Assembly (NCBI GenBank): GCA_031389585.1
Contig: JANMSS010000299.1
Coordinates: forward strand, 1-5,635
DNA: 5,635 nucleotides
From: CADEEN01 sp031389585
GTDB taxonomy: Bacteria; Pseudomonadota; Gammaproteobacteria; Burkholderiales; Burkholderiaceae_C
Reading direction: 5' to 3'
Shown in pieces: positions 1-4,665 of the stretch. The notes beneath the pieces are model-generated. The model did no database searches and was not told where the DNA came from. It worked only from the letters and a program-made list of their open reading frames with translations. The translations under genes and the position numbers were made by a program. Positions within the stretch are counted from its first letter, which is position 1. Each line of letters starts with the position of its first letter.

Positions 1-254
1 CTGGCGATCATGCTGTTGGAAACACCCAGCGCGTGCGCGGCCAGCACCAGGGTGGCGAAGACCACCAGGTTCTCCACCGCATTCGCATGCGCCTTCATAA
101 GCCGCTGCGCCCACGGCGACTGCGGCTTTGGGTTGTCCGGATAGCCCACGGCGTCGCCGATGCCACGCACCGCGATGCGGTCCAGGATGTAGGGCACCCA
201 CAGCAGGCCGGTGAAAGCGGTCACCATCGTCAGGTAAAGCAGTTCTGGCTTCAT
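1..254 (-). CDS. MAPEG-family membrane protein, 3' end missing
   Basis: The visible 84 N-terminal residues resemble the MAPEG family (membrane-associated proteins in eicosanoid and glutathione metabolism), whose bacterial members are usually about 130 aa with four membrane helices, so roughly the first two thirds is present. Two hydrophobic segments are seen at about residues 7-24 and 58-77. Between them lies a polar loop, then AHANAVENLVVF (55-66), which matches the conserved AHxNxxEN stretch of the family. The ATG at 254 is preceded by AAGGAGA (minus strand, 260-266) at good spacing, so the start is secure. The gene runs off the left edge. It lies in the same direction as the Cys-rich gene at 542-700, but a repeat-rich spacer separates them, so co-transcription is uncertain. 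Bacterial members of this type have no well-defined substrate; glutathione transferase activity should not be assumed. Confidence 0.85.
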   Translation of the reverse strand, partial: MKPELLYLTMVTAFTGLLWVPYILDRIAVRGIGDAVGYPDNPKPQSPWAQRLMKAHANAVENLVVFATLVLAAHALGVSNSMIA

Positions 255-348
255 CGATGTCTCCTTGGCGCGAGGCCATTCTTGTTGTCAACGACGTCAG
301 AAGAGAGCTCGAATCCGCAACGCCGAACGAGGTTCGAGAGCCGGGCCC
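255..348. other. Spacer upstream of the MAPEG gene
   Basis: No gene is seen here. It must hold the leader of the MAPEG gene if that gene has its own promoter. On the minus strand a TTGACA-like hexamer lies at 286-291, but it is too close to the start codon to be a -35 box. The stretch at about 311-348 shows weak, gapped similarity to the second half of the neighbouring tandem unit (CCG...GAGGTT...ATGAGC) and may be a decayed extra copy. Confidence 0.4.
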
Positions 349-366
349 ATGAGCCGCCGGGCCGTT

Positions 367-396
367 CCCAAGCCTGTCCTGAGCCTGGTCGAAGGG
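367..396 (+). repeat. Dispersed 30-bp repeat core, copy 1
   Basis: Reads CCCAAGCCTGTCCTGAGC, then a CT dinucleotide, then GGTCGAAGGG. The same core recurs at 451-480, 2645-2674 and, inverted, at 1447-1476. Similar strings (CCTGTCCTGAGC...TCGAAGG) are a familiar intergenic repeat in many GC-rich bacterial genomes; its role is not established. Confidence 0.85.
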
Positions 397-450
397 GCGA
401 AACCCGCAGTGCGCAGCACGGAGGTTGCCTGATGAGCCCGCCGGGCCGTT

Positions 451-480
451 TCCAAGCCTGTCCTGAGCCTGGTCGAAGGG
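451..480 (+). repeat. Dispersed 30-bp repeat core, copy 2
   Basis: Identical to copy 1 except for T instead of C at the first base; the variable dinucleotide is CT. It sits in the second tandem unit. Confidence 0.85.
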
Positions 481-541
481 GCGAGTACCGAAATGCGACG
501 CATGGAGGTTGCCTGATGAGCGCGGCCCGGCCAGAAGAGGT

Positions 542-700
542 TCAGGGCTTCTTGGCATTCCCTGCCGCCTGTGTCTTGCCTTTGGCCGCCGGCGCCGCGT
601 CTTCCTTCTTGAAGTCGCCGATTGTGCCCTTGAGTGGGCAGATCGAGAAGGCCGGGCACTTCTTGCATCCCACAGCAATCGCAATCGGGCACAGGGTCAT
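542..700 (-). CDS. Small Cys-rich protein, 52 aa, function unknown
   Basis: The protein begins MTLCPIAIAVGCKKCPAF and has four cysteines at positions 4, 12, 15 and 21 (C-x7-C-x2-C-x5-C). A Lys/Ala-rich tail follows from about residue 31 to the end. The cysteine spacing suggests a bound metal or Fe-S cluster, but this is inference. There is no convincing signal peptide or membrane helix. I recall similar 40-60 aa proteins with the CPIAIAVGCKKCP start annotated as hypothetical in Burkholderiales, which supports a real gene despite its size. The ATG at 700 is preceded by AGGAGA (minus strand, 707-712) with 6 nt between, a strong ribosome site; a longer upstream reading in this frame has no comparable support. 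It diverges from the CMD-family gene at 855. The tandem repeats lie just beyond its stop. Confidence 0.8.
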   Translation of the reverse strand: MTLCPIAIAVGCKKCPAFSICPLKGTIGDFKKEDAAPAAKGKTQAAGNAKKP

Positions 701-854
701 GGCAGGTCTCCTGGTGGGTGGGCGGTCGATGCTACACGGACTCGTCGGCTTTGCGGTCCCGCGCGCGGGGCGCTCACAGGGCCTACAGTCGAGCTTGCCT
801 CCTGCGCCGGCGCAGGAGTTGCGCTCAGCCGCCTCGCTTGTCCTCATCGACACC
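701..854. promoter_or_regulatory. Divergent intergenic region with two palindromes
   Basis: This 154-bp spacer must carry the promoters of both the Cys-rich gene and the CMD-family gene. It contains the 12-bp palindrome CCCGCGCGCGGG (758-769) and the perfect 20-bp palindrome at 799-818, with centres 45 bp apart. I found no convincing -35/-10 pair on either strand. Confidence 0.5.
799..818. promoter_or_regulatory. Perfect 20-bp palindrome, candidate operator
   Basis: CTCCTGCGCC is followed directly by its exact reverse complement GGCGCAGGAG with no spacer. It lies 36 nt before the ATG at 855 and about 100 nt before the start of the divergent Cys-rich gene, a position that suits a dimeric regulator. 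It could equally be a cruciform-prone element or a chance GC-rich palindrome; no regulator gene is visible nearby. Confidence 0.4.
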
Positions 855-1397
855 ATGACCCCAGATCCCGGCCCCGACCGCTTGCCGCCGATCGCGCCCG
901 AGGCGTGGACCGAAGCCCAACACCGCGAAGCCCAGGCCATGATTGCCGGTCCGCGCGGCGCTGTACTTGCGCCCTTCATCCCGCTGATGCGCAGCCCCGA
1001 GCTGATGGGCCATGTACAGCGCCTGGGCGAACATCTGCGCTACCGCAGCGCCATCGGCGTGCGCCTGACCGAACTGGCGATCCTCGTCACCGCGCATGAG
1101 TGGCAGCAGGCAGTCGAATGGGCCATCCACGCGCCGATCGCCGAACGTGAGGGCGTCGCGCCGGAGATCATCGCCTCCATCGCGCGCGGCGAGCGCCCGG
1201 CTGCACTCGCTGATGATGAAGCTGCGGTCTACGACGTCTGCATCGAACTGCACCGCCAGCGCAGCGTCAGCGACGCCACCTGGGCCACGGCCGTCGCCCG
1301 CCTGGGCGAGCCCGGCGTGGTCGACCTGATCGGCATCAACGGCTACTACGCGCTGCTGGCGATGGTGATGAACGCGGCGCGCACGCCCGCAGGGTAG
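855..1397 (+). CDS. Carboxymuconolactone decarboxylase (CMD) family protein
   Basis: 180 aa. The central helical stretch, residues 66-97 (around RLTELAILVTAHEW and EWAIHAPIA), matches the core of the CMD/AhpD-like fold, in which a Glu and a His on neighbouring helices form the active site; E89 and H92 are candidates, with H81 and E82 just upstream. The CxxC pair of AhpD peroxidases is absent. The only cysteine is C129, so thiol peroxidase activity is unlikely. The C-terminal part (about 150-176) carries GEPGVVDLIGINGYYALLAM, typical of longer CMD-like proteins of 180-200 aa. The frame stays open far upstream, to position 33, but that extension crosses the tandem repeats and the antisense Cys-rich gene, so the ATG at 855 is preferred. 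No clear Shine-Dalgarno precedes it. No aromatic-catabolism gene lies nearby, so true 4-carboxymuconolactone decarboxylase (PcaC) is not implied. Confidence 0.85.
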   Translation: MTPDPGPDRLPPIAPEAWTEAQHREAQAMIAGPRGAVLAPFIPLMRSPELMGHVQRLGEHLRYRSAIGVRLTELAILVTAHEWQQAVEWAIHAPIAEREGVAPEIIASIARGERPAALADDEAAVYDVCIELHRQRSVSDATWATAVARLGEPGVVDLIGINGYYALLAMVMNAARTPAG

Positions 1398-1408
1398 ACA
1401 GCCCCCGA

Positions 1409-1438
1409 GACGCCTGCGGCGTCGGCCCCCCGAGGGGC
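1409..1438. terminator. Paired hairpins between convergent genes
   Basis: Two adjacent stems: GACGCC-TGC-GGCGTC (1409-1423) and GCCCC-CCGA-GGGGC (1425-1438). They start 12 nt after the CMD-family stop and lie between convergent genes, so they could end transcription from both sides. There is no T-run, so they do not make a classical intrinsic terminator. Related GC-rich intergenic hairpins are common in Burkholderiales. Confidence 0.5.
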
Positions 1439-1446
1439 GTCGCCCG

Positions 1447-1476
1447 CCCTTCGACCTCGCTCAGGACAGGCTTGGG
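1447..1476 (-). repeat. Dispersed 30-bp repeat core, inverted copy
   Basis: On the minus strand it reads CCCAAGCCTGTCCTGAGC, GA, GGTCGAAGGG. Only the dinucleotide differs from the copies at 367 (CT) and 2645 (CG). It lies 22 nt beyond the stop of the minus-strand gene at 1498. Confidence 0.85.
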
Positions 1477-1497
1477 GCGGCCCTGCGCGGGCTGGCC

Positions 1498-1950
1498 TCA
1501 GGAAAAACGCTTCGCGCCGTTGCCCGGGTCGCTCGCCAAGGCCTCGACGCCGGCAATGAACTCGTCGGGCATCAGCGCCATACCCGACGGCTTCTCGCGC
1601 AGCCAGGCGCTGACCATGGGGTCGGTGATCGCGATCGGCACATCGAAGTAGAAGCCTTCGCCGCGCTCGCCGGCCCGACCGGCGTTCTTGAATTTGAAGC
1701 GCTCGCGCCACAGACCGTTGCCAGCTGGCGGGTACTTCTCGTAGGCGCGGTACTTGTAGCCCAGCCAGTACGTGCGCGCGCCCTTGGCTTCGGCGCGCAC
1801 CTCGATCACGTAGATGTCATTGCCGAGCGCCGCTTCGGAGGCCTCGGGTTCGTTGGAGGTGAACGAGAACGGCGCGCGACGGACATCCTTCATCGTCGCG
1901 GCGAGCGGGCCGTGGTCGAGGGCTATGTACTTGACGGCATAGGCGGGCAT
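1498..1950 (-). CDS. Hypothetical protein, 150 aa
   Basis: I do not recognise the family. There is no signal peptide or membrane helix, so it is probably cytoplasmic. The centre is rich in aromatic and basic residues (YWLGYKYRAYEKYPP, 61-75), followed by WRERFKFKNAGRAGERGEGFYF (split: 81-89 and 90-102), which looks like paired beta strands with a Gly-rich turn. A helical C-terminal part with DPMVSAWLREKPSG (110-123) and PDEFIAGVEAL (128-138) follows. The ATG at 1950 has GGGAGA upstream (minus strand, 1958-1963) with 7 nt between, and codon use looks like that of its neighbours, so it is likely a real gene. It stands alone, convergent with the CMD-family gene and 230 nt downstream of the exported-protein gene. 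No function is proposed. Confidence 0.75.
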   Translation of the reverse strand: MPAYAVKYIALDHGPLAATMKDVRRAPFSFTSNEPEASEAALGNDIYVIEVRAEAKGARTYWLGYKYRAYEKYPPAGNGLWRERFKFKNAGRAGERGEGFYFDVPIAITDPMVSAWLREKPSGMALMPDEFIAGVEALASDPGNGAKRFS

Positions 1951-2180
1951 TGCGCGGTCTCCCTAGGGTGGCTGACGGGTCGCGGGAGTAGCCGGGGGCG
2001 CTGGCCGAACCCAGGCCCCGACGCGGCCCGATGCCGAATGCAAGCTGCCAGAAGCCCGAACCTAGAAACCCACCATGCCTTACCCGAATGCAAGGATAGT
2101 GACATAGATGCTTGCGCGATCACCCGGTGACGCGGTCAAGGCCTCACGCGTTCCTCGGTGAGGCGCCTCGTGGCCGACCT
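1951..2180. promoter_or_regulatory. Leader of the 150-aa gene; direct repeat
   Basis: This 230-bp spacer has no supported gene. The 11-bp sequence CCGAATGCAAG occurs twice, at 2034-2044 and 2084-2094, exactly 50 bp apart. On the strand of the 150-aa gene this is CTTGCATTCGG, and the more distal copy lies in a locally AT-richer stretch (about 2061-2110) where a promoter could sit. A -35/-10 pair could not be assigned. The right end holds the hairpin at 2141-2164. Confidence 0.4.
2141..2164 (-). terminator. Hairpin downstream of the exported-protein gene
   Basis: GCCTCAC (2141-2147) pairs with GTGAGGC (2158-2164) around a 10-nt loop. It lies 16 nt past the minus-strand stop at 2181, the right place for a terminator, but no T-run follows on that strand. 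Confidence 0.45.
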
Positions 2181-2576
2181 TCATCGACCCGGCAAGGCGA
2201 CCTCGAGGGTCTTGCCGCCCCAACCATGTTGCTGGTCGCGCGCCTGGATCACGACGCTGCGCACGCCGCGCGGCACCCGCACGCCATAGAGGTCACGGGT
2301 GAAGGGTTGCTCGTTGGCATGGTCGTGCAGCCGCAGGCGCTGACCGTCAACACTGCCGTCCTTGTGCATGATGCGAAACGCATCGGCATCGCGCTGCGCG
2401 GTGTCGTAGGGCGAGGACATCGTGACGTCGAAGTCGAAGCGCTCTGCGGTGCGGGCCCGCACCTTCGCGGCGACGACATCGGGGAACTTCTGCGCCGCGG
2501 CATCGGCCGCGTTTGCGGGCGCGAGCATGAAGGCACCGACCCATGGCAGCAGCAGAATCCGCGAGCGCAGGCGCAT
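2181..2576 (-). CDS. Small exported protein, 131 aa, function unknown
   Basis: Residues 1-23 form a textbook Sec signal peptide: basic MRLRSR, a hydrophobic core LLLPWVGAFML, then PANA ending in an AxA-type cleavage site, giving a mature periplasmic protein of about 108 aa. The mature part starts with a short Ala-rich helix (24-44), then a beta-rich domain: FDFDVTMSSPYDT (48-59), FRIMHKDGSV (67-76), LRLHDHANEQPFTRDLYGVRVP (split: 81-89 and 90-102) and VVIQARDQQHGWGGKTLEVALP (108-129). His84 and His86 with Asp85 could bind a metal, but this is inference. Its lone basic/aromatic, immunoglobulin-like strand pattern recalls small exported proteobacterial proteins without assigned function. The start at 2576 has only a weak, distant AAGG (about 11 nt away), but the signal peptide fits this start. 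Repeats separate it from the cupin operon, so it is probably a separate unit. Confidence 0.78.
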   Translation of the reverse strand: MRLRSRILLLPWVGAFMLAPANAADAAAQKFPDVVAAKVRARTAERFDFDVTMSSPYDTAQRDADAFRIMHKDGSVDGQRLRLHDHANEQPFTRDLYGVRVPRGVRSVVIQARDQQHGWGGKTLEVALPGR

Positions 2577-2644
2577 GGCGGATTCGACCTTACCGAGCCG
2601 TGGCCGACGACGGACCGACCATCTCAGGCCAGCGCAGGGCCGCT

Positions 2645-2674
2645 CCCAAGCCTGTCCTGAGCCGGGTCGAAGGG
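2645..2674 (+). repeat. Dispersed 30-bp repeat core, copy 4
   Basis: Reads CCCAAGCCTGTCCTGAGC, CG, GGTCGAAGGG. It is in the 150-bp spacer between the cupin stop and the start of the exported-protein gene, next to the hairpin at 2683-2698. Confidence 0.85.
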
Positions 2675-2682
2675 TGGCCTGA

Positions 2683-2720
2683 GCTCCCCTTGGGGGGCGC
2701 GAACGAAGTGAGCTTGGGGC
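2683..2720 (-). terminator. GC-rich hairpin repeat after the cupin operon
   Basis: GCTCCCC and GGGGGGC (2683-2698) form a 7-bp stem with one G-T pair around a TT loop. Read on the minus strand, the segment runs GCCCCAAGCTCACTTCG, then GCGCCCCCCAAGGGG, a type of intergenic repeat common in Comamonadaceae-like genomes. It begins a few bases after the cupin stop at 2727, so it could end the operon transcript. No T-run is present. Confidence 0.5.
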
Positions 2721-2726
2721 CGTCTC

Positions 2727-3122
2727 TCAGCCGCGCACGAACAGCGTGACCAGCGGCTCGTCGCTCCGCTGGCGGCTCCAATGGCCATGCACTGTGGCGT
2801 CGAAGGTGGCGCCGGCGGGCAGCCGGTCGTCCGAAAAGAAATGCTCGCCGGGACGGAACATTCGGCTGCTGCCGTCCTGCAGGCCGATCTCCATCGCGCC
2901 CTGCAGGACGAAGACCCATTGCGGCGTTTCGGTGCAATGGAACTCGCTGCGAAAGCCGACCGGGCTCTGGCGCAGCTGGCAGCCGCCGCTGGGCATCAGC
3001 GGCGACAGACGGGCCATCGGTTTGCCCTCACTGAGGGTGATGGCCTGTTCGCGCCAACGGGCGCGGCCGTCGGGGCCGGTTTCGAGGATGACCTGGGTGA
3101 AGCTCGGATCGTTGTCATTCAT
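2727..3122 (-). CDS. Small cupin-domain protein
   Basis: 131 aa, one cupin domain. Cupin motif 1 corresponds to GFRSEFHCTETPQWVFVLQG (56-75) and motif 2 to FRPGEHFFSDDRLPAGATFD (89-108). The usual metal ligands (HxH, E, H) are only partly kept: H62 is present, the second His is replaced by T64, and the Glu appears replaced by Q68 or shifted to E65; H94, H112 and H114 are other candidates. An unusual metal site or none is therefore possible. The end HGHWSRQ...LVTLFVRG resembles small cupins seen in Burkholderiales. Its ATG overlaps the gluconokinase stop as ATGA, so translation is probably coupled, which ties it to sugar-acid metabolism; it might act on, isomerise or sense such a compound, but no activity can be assigned. 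The much longer open frame upstream is a shadow of the kinase gene. Confidence 0.85.
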   Translation of the reverse strand: MNDNDPSFTQVILETGPDGRARWREQAITLSEGKPMARLSPLMPSGGCQLRQSPVGFRSEFHCTETPQWVFVLQGAMEIGLQDGSSRMFRPGEHFFSDDRLPAGATFDATVHGHWSRQRSDEPLVTLFVRG

Positions 3123-3637
3123 GGCGTTGGAGCCTGCAGTTGGGCCAGTGCATCCTGCACCAGCGTTTCGGTCGGGGCGCCAGCATCCAGCGTGATGGCC
3201 TGCTCGTCCGCGCCCGGAGATTCGAGCGTCGCGAGCTGGCTGTCCAGCAGCGAGGCGGGCATGTAGTGGCCCCGGCGCGCGGCCATCCGCGCGGCGAGCA
3301 GCTCGCGCGAGCCATGCAGGTGCACCAGGCGCAGCGCGGGCGCGCCGCCGCGCAGGGTGTCGCGGTAGCGGCGTTTGAGCGCCGAGCAGCCCAGCACCAC
3401 ACTGCGTCCGGCGGCGCCCGCCGAGGCCAGCTGGGTGGCCAGCGTCTGCAGCCACCCCTGGCGGTCGGCGTCGGTGAGGGCGATGCCGGCGGCCATGCGT
3501 GCCACATTGGCCGGCGGGTGGAAGGTATCGCCCTCGATGAACGCGGCGCCGAGTTCTTGCGCCAGGCGCTCGCCGAGCGTGCTCTTGCCGCAACCCGACA
3601 CGCCCATCACGACAACCGCCAGCGGCGCCTTGCGCAT
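3119..3637 (-). CDS. gntK: Gluconokinase
   Basis: 172 aa, the normal size for GntK/IdnK. It phosphorylates D-gluconate with ATP to 6-phospho-D-gluconate in the cytoplasm, feeding the Entner-Doudoroff and pentose phosphate routes. The P-loop GVSGCGKST is at 12-20. The family signature EGDTFHPPANVARM (35-48) with TDADRQGWL (55-63) follows, then CSALKRRYRDTLR (84-96) and GHYMPASLLDSQLATLESP (123-141) with ADE (143-145), all matching the gluconokinase pattern rather than shikimate kinase. The ATG at 3637 lies 7 nt downstream of the dehydrogenase stop, and its TGA overlaps the cupin ATG. This is the middle gene of a tight three-gene operon. No truncation or odd codon use is seen. Confidence 0.95.
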   Translation of the reverse strand: MRKAPLAVVVMGVSGCGKSTLGERLAQELGAAFIEGDTFHPPANVARMAAGIALTDADRQGWLQTLATQLASAGAAGRSVVLGCSALKRRYRDTLRGGAPALRLVHLHGSRELLAARMAARRGHYMPASLLDSQLATLESPGADEQAITLDAGAPTETLVQDALAQLQAPTP

Positions 3638-3644
3638 GGATCGT

Positions 3645-4595
3645 CTAGCGACATTCCGGCACCGCGCTGGGCAGTGGCTTGCCGGCGAAATGGGCCTGCA
3701 GGTTGTCGAATGCGCGCGCGGCCATCGCATGGCGGGTCTGTACCGTGGCGCTGCCGATATGCGGCACCAGGACCACGTTGTCCAGCGCGCGCAAGGCCTC
3801 CGGCACCTTCGGTTCGTTCTCGAACACATCCAGTGCCGCACCGGCAATCGTGCCCTGCTGCAGGGCCTCGATCAGTGCCGCCTCGTCGACCACCGAACCG
3901 CGCGCCACGTTGACCAGATAGCCCTCGGGGCCGAGAGCGCGCAGCACCTCGGCGTCGATCAGCTTGCGGGTGGCTGCACCGCCGGGCGTGATGACGACCA
4001 GGAAATCCGACGCCGCGGCGAGCTCGCGCGGTGTGGCATGAAAGGCGAACGGCAGCGCCGGTTTGGCACTGCGCGCGGTGTAAGCGATGCTCATGCCAAA
4101 GGCCAGTGCGCGGTGCGCGATCGCCTGGCCGATGCGGCCCATGCCCACGATGCCCAGCCTTGTGCCCGACATCTTGCGCGCCAGCGGCATCGGGCCACCC
4201 GGCCATTTGCCTCGGCGCACATACTGGTCGGCCTGCGGGATGCGGCGCGCGACATTGAGCATCAGCGCCAGCGCCAGATCGGCCACGTCGTCGTTGAGCA
4301 CGTCGGGCGTGTGCCCGACCATCACGCCGCGCGCCTTGGCCGCGGCCACGTCGACGCCGTCGTAGCCCACGCCCATGATCGAGATGATCTCCAGGGCCGG
4401 CAGCATGTTGATCAGCTCGGCACTGACCTTAGATTCACCACTGCCGCAGATCGCGCGGATGCTGGGCGCGACGCGCGCCAGCGCGGCCGGATCCTGCTCG
4501 TGCAGGCGTTCGTGCACCGTGAATGCGCGCTGCAGCGGCTCCAGCAAGAACGGCGGCAGCCGCGCTACGGTCAGCAACTCGGGTTTGTCGGCCAC
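3645..4595 (-). CDS. D-2-hydroxyacid dehydrogenase (GhrB/2-ketogluconate reductase-like)
   Basis: 316 aa, typical length. It belongs to the D-isomer-specific 2-hydroxyacid dehydrogenases, which reduce 2-keto acids with NAD(P)H. The N-terminal catalytic domain includes SIMGVGYDGVDV (72-83) and a TPDVLNDDVADLAL stretch (96-109). The Rossmann motif GMGRIG is at 151-156, with AR at 174-175 after the second strand, which hints at NADP(H). Catalytic residues are R232 (NVARGSVVDE), D256/E261 (DVFENEP) and H279 (PHIGSAT). The start is taken as GTG at 4595 because GGGAGA (4603-4608) lies 7 nt before it and family similarity begins right after; the open frame extends far upstream but would run antisense into the SDR gene. 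It is the first gene of the operon with gntK and the cupin. That context makes 2-ketogluconate-to-gluconate reduction the best guess, with glyoxylate/hydroxypyruvate reductase as the alternative. Confidence 0.9.
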   Translation of the reverse strand: MADKPELLTVARLPPFLLEPLQRAFTVHERLHEQDPAALARVAPSIRAICGSGESKVSAELINMLPALEIISIMGVGYDGVDVAAAKARGVMVGHTPDVLNDDVADLALALMLNVARRIPQADQYVRRGKWPGGPMPLARKMSGTRLGIVGMGRIGQAIAHRALAFGMSIAYTARSAKPALPFAFHATPRELAAASDFLVVITPGGAATRKLIDAEVLRALGPEGYLVNVARGSVVDEAALIEALQQGTIAGAALDVFENEPKVPEALRALDNVVLVPHIGSATVQTRHAMAARAFDNLQAHFAGKPLPSAVPECR

Positions 4596-4665
4596 GTTCG
4601 TTTCTCCCGCAAGTTGTGTGATGACCGTACGATAGCGCACCCCGACCCTCCTTTGAGAGCTCACC
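4596..4665. promoter_or_regulatory. Shared divergent promoter region and GTG-start RBS
   Basis: These 70 bp separate the dehydrogenase operon (minus) from the SDR gene (plus), so both promoters should lie here and may be co-regulated. The minus-strand GGGAGA at 4603-4608 decides the GTG start at 4595. For the SDR only a weak GAGAG (4655-4659) precedes the ATG. A TATCGT-like hexamer (minus strand, 4628-4633 region) could be a -10 box, but no matching -35 is evident on either strand. Confidence 0.5.

Larger units (their letters stand above)
349..515 (+). repeat. Two tandem 83/84-bp repeat units
   Basis: Unit 1 is 349-431 and unit 2 is 432-515; the first bases of a third unit (ATGAGC) follow at 516. 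Each unit begins ATGAGC, continues through CGCCGGGCCGT, contains one copy of the dispersed 30-bp core, then a 19-nt variable stretch (401-419 and 485-503), and ends GGAGGTTGCCTG directly before the next ATGAGC. The variable stretches match at about 11 of 19 positions, whereas the rest is almost identical, so the units are not a fresh duplication. Each variable stretch ends in a tiny inverted repeat: GTGC-GCA-GCAC in unit 1 and ATGC-GAC-GCAT in unit 2. The array lies between two minus-strand genes. No function is known to me. Confidence 0.85.

Noticed and set aside
286..291. TTGACA on the minus strand as a -35 box for the MAPEG gene
   Set aside because: It is only about 32 nt from the start codon, leaving no room for a -10 box, leader and ribosome site, and no -10 is found 16-18 bp away.
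349..515. CRISPR array or integron attC sites
   Set aside because: There are only two units, the spacer-like part is related between units and just 19 nt long, and the conserved part is a dispersed intergenic repeat; no cas or integrase gene is present.
33..1397. 454-aa open frame on the plus strand
   Set aside because: Only the part from 855 looks like a protein family. The rest crosses the antisense MAPEG gene, the tandem repeats and the antisense Cys-rich gene, and is open because of high GC.
2112..2660. 182-aa plus-strand open frame
   Set aside because: It is antisense to the signal-peptide gene and runs into a dispersed repeat; no start signal or recognisable domain.
2873..2910. 11-bp inverted repeat CGTCCTGCAGG / CCTGCAGGACG inside the cupin gene
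   Set aside because: It is explained by the protein encoding LQG and LQD close together, with the same codons, around a self-palindromic CCTGCAGG.
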